DNA of 64,000 bases, taken from positions 51,385,143-51,449,142 of the forward strand of contig NC_052354.1 of NCBI RefSeq assembly GCF_009727055.1, read 5' to 3'. This DNA is from Benincasa hispida. Its lineage: Eukaryota; Streptophyta; Magnoliopsida; Cucurbitales; Cucurbitaceae. Position 1 is the stretch's first letter, and the number at the start of each line of letters is the position of its first letter. The notes beneath the pieces are model-generated. The model worked only from the letters and a program-made list of their open reading frames with translations, was not told the origin of the DNA and did no database searches. The position numbers and the translations under genes were made by a program. This document shows, piece by piece, positions 1 through 10,983 of this stretch.

Positions 1-1034
1 AACTTAAGGAGCATGATGTATTCACAGGGGTAAAATGGTTATATTGACTCAGCTATAATTACGAACAACCTGTGAAGGATCGACTTACTGATTAAGATTA
101 TAAAGTGGATATAATATATCTACAGTGACGGGAGTTCAACTATGGGCTATAGTGGAGTGTCTCATTAGTTAATGAATGGGGGTTAAATCAGTCTAATGAG
201 TTTAGCCGATTAAACTTGGATCATTGGAGCCCATGATCTATAGGTCCACAAGGTCCCCCTACTAGCTCGTAAATGGTTAAGCTTTAGAGTAGCTAGAGAA
301 ATTAATTTGAAACGTTCAAATTAAAATAAACAGAATAGGAGAATAAATATTTAAATATGATTTTAAATATATGAAGATAGATTTGTGCAAAAATCAATTT
401 AATATTTGATATTAAATTAATTAGTATCTTTTAAATTAATTTATGAAATTAATTTTAGAAAATTAATTTGTTCAGTTTTAAATCAAAATGGTTTTTCAAA
501 TCAAAATTTTGATTTTGAGTTAAATTGGAAAATTGGAAAAACATGCACAAAATGGAATTTCATGGTTTTTCATTATCATTTTCTTCATGCTCACACAAAA
601 CTCACTTCCTCTTCTTCATTAACCCCAAGCATGAGCTACAAGCCATGCACATTTCTTCTTTTCATGTTCACCTACATGATTTAGAGGCATGCATTCTACA
701 CAAATTTGAGAGAAAAAAATTTTGGTTGAAGAAGAGTTTTTCAAAAGTGAGTGCTTTTGTGAGCTTCTCCTTGCGTTTACATTGCTTCAAGTTGTTCTTG
801 AGTCCTATAACTCAGTCTAAAGCTCCAAGAGAATAGTAAGGAAGATCTTGAGGTGGTTCACGGTGATCTTTAGAGAAGACTGCTTCTGATTGATCGAGAT
901 TTTTAAGAGTTCAACAAAGGTACGATCTAAAACCCTCTTATTTAGATGAGCATGCTTTAGTTTCTGTCAAAATTAGTGAATTTGAATGCTTGTTGATCCT
1001 TGTTACTTCTACTACATGTTATTACACTCTTACA
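1..1034 (+). repeat. Copia-A 5' LTR (3' part only)
   Basis: Collinear with 7557-8530 of the 3' LTR with scattered substitutions and small indels, including an insertion around 190-250 absent from the other copy. It ends CTCTTACA at 1034, directly before the primer-binding site. Short open frames inside it (for example 525-836) are chance readings of LTR sequence. Confidence 0.9.
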
Positions 1035-1036
1035 AT

Positions 1037-1047
1037 TGGTATCAAAG
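1037..1047 (+). other. Copia-A primer-binding site
   Basis: TGGTATCAAAG lies 2 bases after the LTR end. It matches, with one change, the TGGTATCAGAGC complement of the initiator-methionine tRNA 3' end used by plant Ty1-copia elements. Confidence 0.85.
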
Positions 1048-3550
1048 TATCATATAAGCATTCAATTCGGTTTAATTTTGGTGTGGTGGGTGTTTTTCAT
1101 GAGATATATAAAACTGATGCACTGATATGGTTTTCTGAGTTTTGGCATTTTAATTCTCTTTAATTTCTCAATTAAATTTGTAATTGCCTCTTGTTTCATG
1201 AGCTTATATGTGTTAGCAAGAGTCTGTAATTTATTTGGAGTCACTAGAGTTGAAATTAAAATGTAATGGAATAAACAAATGAAGGAGGTCGCGCTGTTGT
1301 TCCAGTTTTTCAGCTTCTACTCAAAATTTTTGTTCAGGTTCAGTTCCAGGCGTTATACGATGTGAAGAAAATCTAGACGATCCTATAACAATGGGAGCTG
1401 GTCGTTGTGATTATTGAAATCTGTAATACTTTTGTGTTCCCGAACATCTCTGCTGAAGAAGTTCGACTAACGTTATTCTCATTGAACGCTGAACGATCGT
1501 GTACCTGCGCGAGCAAAACGATGCATTGAAATGCTATACAACAGCACCATGTGATCGTTTAGCTTTTACGTGGGAACTGAACGATGCGTTGGAGGTGCTA
1601 TACGATGGCACTACACGATCATGTAGCTGCGGCGTGCATTAAGCGATGCGATGAAGTGCTATGCGATAGCACTAAGTGATCATCTAGATGCGGTGCTAAA
1701 CGATACGTTGAAGATTCTATGCGATGGACCTAAACGATCGTGTAGCAACGACGTTGAACGACGCGATGATGTTCTATGTGATGGAATTAAACGATCGTTT
1801 AGCTGCGGCAGACACTAAATGATGACATGAAGCACTAGGCGATGGTGTTAAGCGATCGTGTAGTTCTACCCTAGTGCTAAACAATTGCACTATGCGATAG
1901 ATAGAAGACACTAAGCGATCATGTACCTCTTCTCAACGCAAGGTGATGGTGTTAGACGATTGCCTTCAGTGCTACATGATCGACCTTGGCGAGAATTTGA
2001 GGTTAGACCGAGAACAGTCGGTTCGACCAGTTTTCTCGAGGTCCAATCTAGTTTAGCCTTAAAGGGTTTTTGGCTGGTCCGGTTCAGACTTTGTTGTTCC
2101 AGTTCAGACTCATCCAGTTCGGTTCAAGATGCTTGGGTTCGGTTTGGAGTAGTTCGAGCGGTTTAAAGATGGTTTTGAAGCTGTTTGTAATAGTTAGGCA
2201 TCTGTTTGCTTGTTTATGCCAAAACTAAAACTATGTCAATTAGTATTTAATTGTTTATGCATGTGATATATGTAATAATTAGATAATTCATATATATGCA
2301 TACAGTATGTCATGTAGATTTAAAACCCCATCATAGGAAGCATGTTACATGCATTCAAAGTATGTTATAATTGTTATAATGTATAGTATGCATGTTAGGG
2401 TTATATTTAATATAATAGTTATACTAGATGCCTTTGTTGAATGTTGTGGATGTTTAGCATGTCTAAAATTTTGTAAGTTGTTATAAAATTGGTTAGACGT
2501 TTAAAATCTATAACAAAGAACAGCTGCATGCTCACTTAGTTAACAACTATTTTTAATCTTTAAAATAGATTGTTACCTTATAAAATATGGTTACAAACTC
2601 ATATCGGTTCATAAACCTATCTAAGGCTGGGGGTACTTAAGTTGATGGTTTATAGAACACCTCCTACCTAGAGATTATGACTGAAATATTGAGCATTATT
2701 AACCGATTTTTGAGCTTACGTAAGCGATGTGAGGTAATAAAATGGTTTATCACCTAGACATTGTAGGTTAAATCCAATTATAAGCGTTATACTTGGATAA
2801 ACCACTTAGACTTAGGTTGTTAAAATTAGCCAATATACCTAAGTAAAATACCCAAATACTTAGAACACTTCAATGGGAGATTAACAATATATTTGATATA
2901 TAGTTATTAGCTCTCACGTCCTCAAGAGTTCACACCGTGAGATCCATGCTCGACTTCGTGTCGGTTTTACCGTGACTACTCCATTCGGAAAGGTGAATGA
3001 GAGAGGTAGTTCATAGTAAGTGGGTGAAGGAAATGTGTCAACATTGTCCTACGGTCTCCTCCATTAGTTTGAACCGTGAGATTGCTATGTTGCGTCTGCT
3101 GTCATTTTTAGGCGGCACTAGCTAGTCGTTAACCACGACAATCCCCTCAGAGGGTTGTAACATAGGATTCGGAACAACCCAGGCTTCAGATGAATAGGGT
3201 CTTATAGTTCCGTCTTGGATATTGTCTTCTATTTCGAAGGCATATTTACACCGTTCTATAAGATCTGAAAAATGGCGGGCCACACTTACAAGAATTACTA
3301 ATTGTTAGTAAAGATCTTGTCCGAAAGTGATAACCAAAAGAACTATTGGAATATGAGTTATTCTGGAAGGAGTACTTGGTCAAGAATTGTCTTGCTTTTG
3401 TGAAGGAATTCTTGACTGCCCCTCGATAGCATTTATTCTAAATCACTTAAGTATTGTTGCAATAAATAAAGATTTATTGGGTACTTTAATATTTTGCTAA
3501 AAAAGGATTTAGATGCATATTTAATAAAGTTTGTTTAAAATGTATCAACA
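1048..3550 (+). other. Copia-A long untranslated leader
   Basis: About 2.5 kb between primer site and gag without a credible ORF. It holds a tandem repeat (1495-1985), an A+T-rich middle part, and from about 2920 to 3130 a module that is recognisably shared with the leader of Copia-F (58110-58300): a CGTGAGA motif, AGTAAGTGGG, GTGTCAACAT and GTCCTACGGTCTCC in the same order. Conservation between two diverged elements suggests a function in the RNA (packaging, translation or splicing), but this is inference. Confidence 0.7.
1495..1985 (+). repeat. Degenerate ~60 bp tandem repeat with a GATCG core
   Basis: Nine unit starts at the GATC core: 1495, 1553, 1617, 1678, 1736, 1793, 1854, 1917 and 1978, with spacings of 57-64 bases. 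A typical unit reads GATCGTGTAGCTGCGG, then GATGCGATGAAGTGCTATG, then CGATGGCACTAAAC. Copies differ strongly from each other, so the array is old. It lies wholly inside the Copia-A leader. The open frame at 1921-2166 runs through its end and is not a gene. Confidence 0.85.
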
Positions 3551-4195
3551 ATGTTGAACTCAATCATACAATTGCTTGCTTCTGATAAATTTAATGGAGA
3601 GGGTTATTCAAACTGGAAGTCAAACATCAATACGATATTAATTGTATATGATTTGAAGTTTGTGTTGACGGAGCAGTGTGCTCCAATTCCTAGTTCAACA
3701 ACCACCCAAAATGTTCAGGATGTCTATGATAGGTGGGTGAGGGCGAATGAAAAAGCCCAAGCCTATATCCTGGCGAGTATATCTGATGTACTCAACAAGA
3801 AACATGAGGTCATGCCCATCGCCCGTGAGATTATGGTGTCATGACAGAAGATGTTCAGGTAACCGTTATCTACTGTTAGACATGAAGTCATCAAGTATGT
3901 CTATATTACACGCATGAAAGATGGAACCAACGTAAGAGAACACGTTCTCAACATGATGGTTCATTTTAATATTGCGGAGGCTCACGAGGCGATGATAGAC
4001 GATACGAGTCAACTGAGCATGATACTGGAATATCTTCCAGAGAGTTATCTGTCGTTCAGGACAAACGTTGTTATGAACAAAATCACTTATAACTTGACAA
4101 CGTTGTTGAATGAGTTGCAGACTTATCAATCAATGATGAAATTGAAGGAAAAAGAAATAAACGTTATTTCAAAACTGAAATTTTTTTTATAAGGG
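3551..4195 (+). pseudogene. Copia-A gag remnant
   Basis: The reading starts at an ATG (3551) with the copia gag hallmark FNGEGYSNWK near residue 15, followed by DRW and AQAYILASISDVL. This is the capsid-forming part of a Ty1-copia polyprotein. The frame is stopped by TGA at 3842 and TAA at 3858, then continues in the same frame with REHVLNMMVHFNIAE and ILEYLPESYLSFR, which are typical of the second half of the gag domain. Reading ends at about 4192 in an A/T-rich stretch. The order and spacing fit a full gag, so the damage is point mutation rather than deletion. Confidence 0.85.
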
Positions 4196-4344
4196 GTCTA
4201 CGTCAGGTACAAAACCCATTGATGATAAAAAAAAAAAAAAATACCGGTCCTTCTTCTTCTAAGGATAAAACAGTACAAATGAAAAAGAAATGAAAAGGGA
4301 GAAAGAAAGCCACTACAAAGAAAAACAAAAACAAAACTCTCAAA

Positions 4345-5060
4345 GGAAAATGTTTCAAATATGGAGAAGTTGGGCATTGGAAAACGAAACTGCCCAAAAT
4401 ATTTGGCTGTGAAGAAAGCAGAAAAGGCTAAACAAGGTAAATCTAATTTACTAGTTATTGAAACATGTACAGTGGAAAATTCTCACCTTACCTGGATATT
4501 GGATATAGGCGCTGCTAATCCTGTTTGTACTTTTCTACAGGAAAATGGTTTTTGGAGAAGACTTTCTGAACTTGAGATGACTTTCAAGGTGGGAAGGGTA
4601 CAGTCATTTCAGCTGAAGCAGTGGGAGATTAAAGTTGTTTTTTGGAGATTCTTTTTTCTTGCTTAAGAATGTGTTCTATGTACCAAAGATGAAAAAAAAT
4701 TTGATCTCCATTTCTTGTCTATAAGAAAATATATATAGTGTATCTTTTGAATGTAATGAAGTGTTTGTTTATTCAAGAGGTGTTCATATTTGTTCTGCAA
4801 GACTTGGAAATAACTTGTACATATTAAAACCAACTAAAGCAAGGGCCATTTTAAATATAGAAATGTTTAAAACGGCTAAGAGTCATAATAAAAAGTGGAA
4901 AATTTCTCATAATGCCTATCTTTGGCACCTCAGGCTTGGTCACATTAATCTTAATAGGATTGAGAGATTGGTTAAAACCGATCACCTAAATTAGTTAGAA
5001 GACAGTTCTCTACCTCCATGTGAATCATGTCCTGAGGGAAAAATGACTAAAAGATCTTTT
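4345..5060 (+). pseudogene. Copia-A zinc knuckle, protease and GAG-pre-integrase remnants
   Basis: A degenerate zinc knuckle (CFKYGEVGHWKTKL, with second and last Cys lost) at about 4351-4392 is followed by a protease segment at about 4495-4665 in which the usual copia DSGA active site reads DIGAA. Next, NLISISCL-like and LYILKP segments lead to WHLRLGHINLNRIERL (about 4921-4970) and CESCPEGKMTKRSF, the HHCC zinc-binding N-terminal domain of integrase. There are stops at about 4663 and 4992 and frame changes between the segments. Nucleocapsid, protease and integrase N-terminus are therefore all inactive. Confidence 0.8.
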
Positions 5061-6102
5061 TCTGACAAAGGTCTTCGGGCCAAAGAGCCTCTCAACTTAT
5101 ACATTCAGACCTATACGATCTGATGAATGTTAAAGCTCGAGGAGGATATCAGTATTTCGTTAGTTTTATTGAAGATTACTCTAGATATGACTACATTTAC
5201 TTAATCAGTCATAAGTCTAAAACTCTTGAAAAATTCAAAGAATTTAAGGCTAAGACTGAAAATCTGTTGAGTAAAAGAATCAAAACACTTCGATCCAATC
5301 GAGGTGGTGAGTATATGGATTTTTAATTCCAGAACTATCTAGTAGATCATGGAATTCAATCCCAACTCCCAGGACCTAGAATACCACAACAAAACGGTGT
5401 TACAAAAAGGAGAAATCGAACCTTGTTGACATGGTTCGGTCTATGATGAGTTATGCTTAGTTACCTCAATCCTTTTGGGGGTATAAAGTACAGAATGCAG
5501 TATTTATTTTCAATGTTGTTCCATCAAAAAGTGTTTTAGAAACACCATACGAATTATTGAAAGGACGCAAAATGAGTTTACGTCATTTTTGTATCTAGGG
5601 TTGTCCAGCACACATGTTGGTATAGAATTCTAAGAAATTGGAATCACGTTTGAAATTATGCCTATTTTTAGGATACCCCAAAGAAACAAAAGAAGGATTG
5701 TTTTATGATCCCCAAGAAGATAAAGTATTTGTATTGACAAATGTTATGTTCTTGGAAGAGGATCATATTAAAAATCATCTACCTCGCAGTAAACTAATAT
5801 TGCAAGAACTGAGTAAAGATACTACAGAAAGGTCAACAAGAATTGTTGATCAAGCTGGTCCATCAACAACTGTTGTTGTCTCGTCATGTCCATCCCAAGA
5901 GTTGAGGATGCCTCGACGTAGTGGGAGGGTTATTCAACAACCTGAACGCTACATGGGTTTAATGAAAACTCAAAACATCATACAAGATGATGGTTTAGAG
6001 GATCCATTAACCTTTAAGAAGGCAATGGAAGATGTTGACAGGGAACAGTGGATAAAAGCCATGGACGATGAAATGGAGTCTATGTACTTCAACTTTATTT
6101 GA
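5061..6102 (+). pseudogene. Copia-A integrase core and C-terminal region remnant
   Basis: YFVSFIEDYSRYDYIYL (about 5155-5205) is the integrase core around the first catalytic Asp. It is followed by KTLRSNRGGEY, where the second catalytic Asp of the usual RSDRGGEY reads Asn, then by a damaged PQQNG segment. From 5638, LCLFLGYPKETKEG and FYDPQEDKVFV are the conserved integrase C-terminal motif, followed by the linker RRSGRVIQQPERYMG and the start of RT (AMEDVDREQWIKAMDDEMESM). Stops near 5325 and 6100 and at least one frameshift near 5440 disrupt it. Confidence 0.85.
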
Positions 6103-6663
6103 GAACTTTTAGATCAACCACATGGGGTTACACCTATAGATTGTAAACGGATCTACAAGAGAAAATGAGACCAAACTGGCAAGGAACAGACCTATAAAGC
6201 CAGACTCGTGGCAAAAGGTTTTACCCAAAGAGAAGGAGTTGATTATAAAGAAACTTTTTCTCTTGTTGCCATGATAAAATCAATAAGAATACATCTTGTC
6301 ATTACCACATATTATGACTCCACAATGAAAGCGGAATACCTGGCTACATGTGAAACTGCTAAAGAAGCAGTATGGCTACGCAAACTCTTGGCTGATTTGG
6401 AAGTAGTTTCAGATATGCACATATCTATCACACTGTATTGTGACAATTGTGGTGTTGTTGCCAACTCGAAGGAACTCGGAAGTCACAAACATGGAAAACA
6501 CATTGAAAGAAAGTACCATCTCATTCGGAAGATGGTGCACAGAGGAAATGTGATCGTCACAAAAATTTCCTCTGAATACAACCTTGCTGATCCATTCACA
6601 AAGGCCCTCTCGGCTAAAGTATTTAAGGGCCATCTAGTTGGATTAGGACTCCAAGTAATGTAA
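6103..6663 (+). pseudogene. Copia-A reverse transcriptase stub joined to RNase H
   Basis: YKARLVAKGFTQREGVDYKETFS (as two adjacent short motifs) marks the RT N-terminal part up to about 6320. The reading then jumps to the RNase H segment EYLATCETAKEAVWLRKL, LYCDNCGVVANSKE, HIERKYHLIRKMV and LADPFTKAL. The catalytic RT palm with the YVDD box and the first RNase H Asp are absent. The junction lies near 6300-6325 and the missing part would be roughly 1 kb in a normal element. The frame stays open across the junction. Confidence 0.85.
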
Positions 6664-6780
6664 TCTAGGGAAAGTGGGAGAATATCTATGCTATTAGAGA
6701 TGCCGTAGTTTATTGTACTTTTTCCATTATGTTTCTCAACATTATATTGTATATATTTGTTCTCAGTAGAGTTTTAATCT

Positions 6781-6791
6781 AAATGGGAGAT
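6781..6791 (+). other. Copia-A polypurine tract
   Basis: AAATGGGAGAT immediately precedes the TGTTGGGAATG start of the 3' LTR. It is the usual position and composition of the plus-strand primer. Confidence 0.8.
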
Positions 6792-8530
6792 TGTTGGGAA
6801 TGTCCTAAAACTCCCAGTTCATGTTAAACATTCTATTTATCAATAAATAATAAATTGTTGATTTTGCATCTTATTATGAAAATCCAATATACATATCCAT
6901 GGCTATAGTCTGAATTCTGTAACTTTATGTAGTGACATAAACAAGATCAAGTTAACAGTATATAGCCTAAATGGTCTAATAAGTATATGGATGAAATTGG
7001 GTATCTCGTCCTAGTAACTCTATTGAATGCGGCCCACTCTATAGTTGTTACAAGAGTTGTAAAGTGCTACAGACGATGTGATCAACAGATCATTCATGAT
7101 GAGACATGTGAGTGGAGGCATCCTACTCTGTAGTTGTTATAAGAGTTGCATGTAGATTAGACCACGTAAATAGTCACTTTTTTTTATAACGACCGTTTAC
7201 TATAAAAACTACCTATTTCAATTATCAAATAACCTAGATTAACTTGATCTTAATCCTGAGCTAGCTATGGACTCCTGTTTGTTCGGGATTATCCTTTGAT
7301 CTGCAAACGGTGAGAGTAGTCCAACAATACTGCTCAATAAGCTTCCTATTTTGTGGACAAGACCGGATGAATAACTGGGGACATAGCCTTGTAAGATGGA
7401 ATTCACTCCTACTCGATTTAAGGTTAGTAGATAGGCTGTTCTCTTAAGTACTGATTCCAAGTCTTGAATAATAGGGGCCCCACCTTCTCATGATAGAGAA
7501 AGGATTTGATTCATAGGTGTTATGAATCAAAATTGTTCATTAGAGGATCAGTGGGAACTTAAGGAGCAAGATGTATTCACAGGGGTAAAACGGTTATATT
7601 GATCTAGCTGTGATTACGAACAACCTGTGAAGGATCGACTTACTGATTATGGTTATAAAGTGGACATAATATATCTACAGTGAGGGGAGTTCAAATATGG
7701 GCTATAGTGTAGTATCTCATTAGTTAACGAATTGGGGTTAGATCGGTCTAATGAGTTTAGTCGATTAAGGTCCCCTTACTAACTCGTAAATGGTTAAGCT
7801 CTAAAGTAGCTTGAGAAATTAATTTGAAACGTTCAAATTAAAAATAAACAAAATAGGAGAATATATATTTAAATATGATTTAATTATATGAAGATAGATT
7901 TGTGCAAAAAATAATTTAATATTTGATATTAAATTAATTAGTATCTTTTAAATTACTTTATTAAATTAATTTTTTTAGTTTTAAAATCAAAATGGTTTTT
8001 AAAATCAAAATTTTGATTTTGAGATAAATTGGGAAATCTGAAAAACATGCACAAAATAAAACTTCATGGTTTTCCATTATCATCTTCTTCATGCTCACAC
8101 AAAACTCACTTCCTCTTCTTTATTAACTCCAAGCATGAGCTGCAAGTCATGCACATTTCTTCTTTGCATGTTCACCTGCAATAAATAAAGAAGAATGGAG
8201 CAATTTAGAGGCATGCATTTTACACAAATTTGAGAGAAAAAATTTCAGCTGAAGAAGAGTTTCTCCTTGCGTTTACATTGCTTCAAGCTGTTCTTGAGTC
8301 CCACAACTCGGTCTAAAGCTCCAAGAGGATAGTAGGAAAGATCTTGATGTGGTTCACGGTGATCTTTAGAGAAGATTGATGCTGATTGATTGAGATCTTT
8401 AAGAGTTCTACAAAGGTATGATCTAAAGTCCTCTTATTTAGATGATCATGTTTTAGTTTCTACCAAAATTAGTGAATTTGAATGCTTATTGATCCTTGTT
8501 ACTTCCGCTGTATGTTATTACACTCTTACA
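6792..8530 (+). repeat. Copia-A 3' LTR
   Basis: Begins TGTTGGGAATGTCC and ends CACTCTTACA (TG...CA), 1739 bases. The part from 7557 matches 1-1034. It contains A+T-rich stretches around 7800-8000. A related solo copy in opposite orientation is at 29176-31027. Confidence 0.9.
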
Positions 8531-9260
8531 TTCTTAACCCTTCAAACCTAGTGGAATCATGAATAATTCAATTTCTTAGTTACTTACCTCTATGGTCCTA
8601 CTGTCCCAGCCCACTTCTGCAACCTCTGCATTTTTACGATGATCACTATACCTACTCTTGAGCGTAGAGACGATGACCCTTCGACGCCATAGTAAATTTG
8701 GGGGTGTTGTAAATTTGGAATGGATTTTCTCTATGTTTTGTTTATTTTGCTTATATCTACGAATTTTTTAATTCAACACATTATTTTTAATATATAATAT
8801 GAATTATGTGATTGTTTGCGTTCATTGTTCTGCTTTTATCTATTCTTGTCTTGTTATTTTTCATGTCTTATCCTTTTGCAATTCAACTTTATTATCTGTC
8901 TTTTTGTGCATTGATAAATTAGAAACCATTATAATACTTATATATTTCATTAGTTCACTCACTAAGAGTCACATACCTCTCTTAGCCTTGGTAGTTTCTT
9001 CCTCGTTTGATAGTCTTAATTTTAATGCACTCAAGCCTGTACTCAATCCTCTTTTCAAAATTTTCGAGTAATTTTTTTTTCTTTTTTTTTCTTAATAATG
9101 AGGAACTTTCTACTCTAAAAATTTTGGGGGTGGGAGAGGTTTGAACAAATGCATTTAACTTACACATTGCGATTACATACATAATTTTACTTAAAAAAAA
9201 TCTCGAATAATCAACTCCACTCTCAGCGCAAGGAAAAAACAGAACCTGATGTGAGTTTAA
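8531..9260. other. Left remnant of older gypsy element (Athila-B 3' region)
   Basis: No gene is supported. The last part (about 9240-9260, TGTGAGTTTAA) aligns with the 3' UTR of Athila-A near 20085, and the sequence resumes at 27125 after the Athila-A insertion with the expected continuation. The rest is A+T-rich, with T-runs at 9066-9093 and two AAATTTGGGGG-like tracts. I read it as 3' untranslated sequence of an old Athila-like element. Confidence 0.5.
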
Positions 9261-9265
9261 GTTGT
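9261..9265. other. Athila-A left target-site duplication (GTTGT)
   Basis: GTTGT precedes the 5' LTR; the identical GTTGT at 27120-27124 follows the 3' LTR. Flanking DNA on both sides aligns with 3' UTR sequence of an Athila-like element, so the insertion target was another retrotransposon. Confidence 0.85.
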
Positions 9266-10861
9266 TGATAACTTGTAAAAATACAAGTTATTGTGGCTCA
9301 AAAGTTGGAACAATTAGGGTCTTTAATGATAAAATCTCATCATTTTTAGAAGAAACGCATAGAATTACTCGAACACTATCAAACTCATACAAAAAATTGT
9401 TTATTGCTAAAGTACTATCAAACAAGAGGCTAACGCATGATTAAGAAAAGTGTCGCAGGCAAAGTCTAACGCATGGGGCATGCGTCAAAGGGATTCAACG
9501 CAATGAAGATTCATTGATCCAGGCTGTTTGTGTTAAATCACCACTAGCAAGTTTGGGCACCTGCAGTGGGCGGCATCTGAAAAGCATCTGAGTGTTAGCG
9601 GCTGACCAGGGTATGGAATTTAATGCTGCCCGTCATCAAGTTGGAGAAGACCGACGCCTATAAATAGAAGAAATCCCGCCGAGTTCGAAGTTCCAATTTC
9701 TCAACTCTCAGTTTTTAGTCTCAGTTTTAGCTTAGTCTTAGTTTTAGATCTTTAGAGTTGGGCTGTGGTGCCGAGAAGAACAAGAGGGAAGAGAACCACC
9801 ACCATCGCCGATCAAAAAGCGGAGGAAGTCGAGCTCGAGAGAGACACTTCTTCACAATTCTTCCACAAGTGGTTGTACACAACTAGAATTGAGCCAAAGA
9901 GGATAAGAATTGTACTCTGTGGCTTGACTCATTTAATTTCATCTTACTTATCACTTCCATCTTTTCATCTGATTAAGTATTGATTTTGTAAAGACAATCA
10001 GTTTCTTTATAAATTCACATATTTGATCTATCATACTTGGCCATTGTTTATTTCTTGTTTATGTTGGATGCATCTATACTTCATGTAAAATTCCATTTCG
10101 AATGCTTAAACCAACTAAATCAATTGGTAAAAGCATCTTTAGCTTAAACTATTCGAGAGAATAAGTAAGCCAACATCAAGTTAGATCGCCTAGTACATCT
10201 AGAGATAGACTCACTGGTGTTTTATTGCATCCTGTGTTTGACGCATACATCCTAGAGATAGGTATTGTATGATATTCGCATTGAGAAGTGTCGAATAGCG
10301 TTTACCGCATAAATGAAGATAAACAAGTCATCTCATTCGCATCATATTCTTGTTCGTGTACATCCAACCTAGATCGACGCATATCACTTGTCTCAAACTC
10401 CATTTTCACACGACCCATCATTCTCTACTCGACCCTTTTGTATCTTCTTGCACACACACACAGCACCTTAGTGTAAATAACTCATTTCTCCATACACTTA
10501 GGATATCCCTACAACAATTACAACGCAAGGTTTGCGTTAGGTTTAATCTGAATCCCTGAGTTCGACCCTGGACTTACGAGGAACCTAAGTTGGATTTATA
10601 CTTGGATCTGATTTAGGAAAGCTTTAATATCAATAGAGAAGTGTCATGCGTCCTGTTGCACATCTCTAACGCATCAACGCGTTACTAATGCATCAATGCA
10701 TCAACACATCATTCATACTTATACTTCTTTTTCCAATTATTTTATACAATACACTCCTAAGCTCGAATCACAAAATCAACGAACAAGTTTTTGGCGCTAC
10801 TTATTTTTCCAATTATTTGATACAATACACTCCTAAGCTTGAATCACAAAATCAACGAACA
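9266..10861 (+). repeat. Athila-A 5' LTR
   Basis: 1596 bases, TGATAAC...CGAACA. It opens with an inverted repeat (AACTTGTA, 4-base loop, TACAAGTT) and has a TATA box at 9659. An array of short ACGCATCA-like words lies at about 10665-10720. Removing the 76-base duplication at its end gives about 1520 bases, close to the 1516-base copy at 24275-25790. The Arg-rich reading around 9765-9850 (MVPRRTRGKRTT) starts at GTG and lies in the transcribed part of the LTR; I do not call it a gene. Confidence 0.9.
9659..9666 (+). promoter_or_regulatory. TATA box of Athila-A LTR
   Basis: TATAAATA in the context GACGCCTATAAATAGAAG. It is conserved in the other Athila-A LTR copies (near 20854 and 24665) and is about 400 bases into the LTR, fitting the U3/R boundary. 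Confidence 0.75.
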
Positions 10862-10874
10862 AGTTTTTGGCGCC
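10723..10874 (+). repeat. 76 bp tandem duplication across the LTR/primer-site boundary
   Basis: 10723-10798 and 10799-10874 are near-identical copies, each running from ACTTNTTTTTCC to AAGTTTTTGGCGC. The first copy thus embeds a broken primer site (TGGCGCT) just before the real one. Other LTR copies here have one unit. Confidence 0.9.
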
Positions 10875-10888
10875 ATTGCCGAGGATTC
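10868..10888 (+). other. Athila-A primer-binding site (tRNA-Asp type)
   Basis: TGGCGCCATTGCCGAGGATT begins 6 bases after the LTR end. Athila-like elements use TGGCGCCGTTGCCGGGGA, complementary to tRNA-Asp; two substitutions are present here. Confidence 0.85.
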
Positions 10889-10983
10889 AACAATAAAAGT
10901 AACTAGAAATTTTGCTTGTATCTTTTGTAGGAACACTTCAGCTGAGGGAGTATTACAAGCTAATCCGAAGCTTGTAAACGTTT

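Larger units (their letters stand above)
1..8530 (+). mobile_element. Copia-A: defective Ty1-copia retrotransposon, 5' LTR cut by window start
   Basis: Window position 1 matches position 7557 inside the 3' LTR, so the element begins upstream of the window. Order seen: partial 5' LTR, methionine-tRNA-type primer site, long leader, gag, degenerate zinc knuckle, protease, integrase, a stub of RT, RNase H, polypurine tract, 3' LTR. Protease-integrase-RT-RNase H order defines Ty1-copia. Every coding domain has stops or frameshifts and most of RT is missing, so the copy is non-autonomous. The five bases after the 3' LTR are TTCTT; the matching left target duplication is outside the window. Confidence 0.9.

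Noticed and set aside
525..836. 103-codon open frame in the first LTR
   Set aside because: It lies inside the Copia-A 5' LTR, the matching region of the 3' LTR (about 8030-8340) does not keep the frame, and no domain is visible.
1921..2166. Open frame over the end of the GATCG repeat
   Set aside because: It runs through the tandem repeat and leader with no domain; periodic sequence without stops gives such frames by chance.
9765..9983. Basic peptide frame MVPRRTRGKRTT in the Athila-A LTR
   Set aside because: It begins at GTG, ends after 72 codons, and changes frame in the other LTR copies, so coding is not supported.
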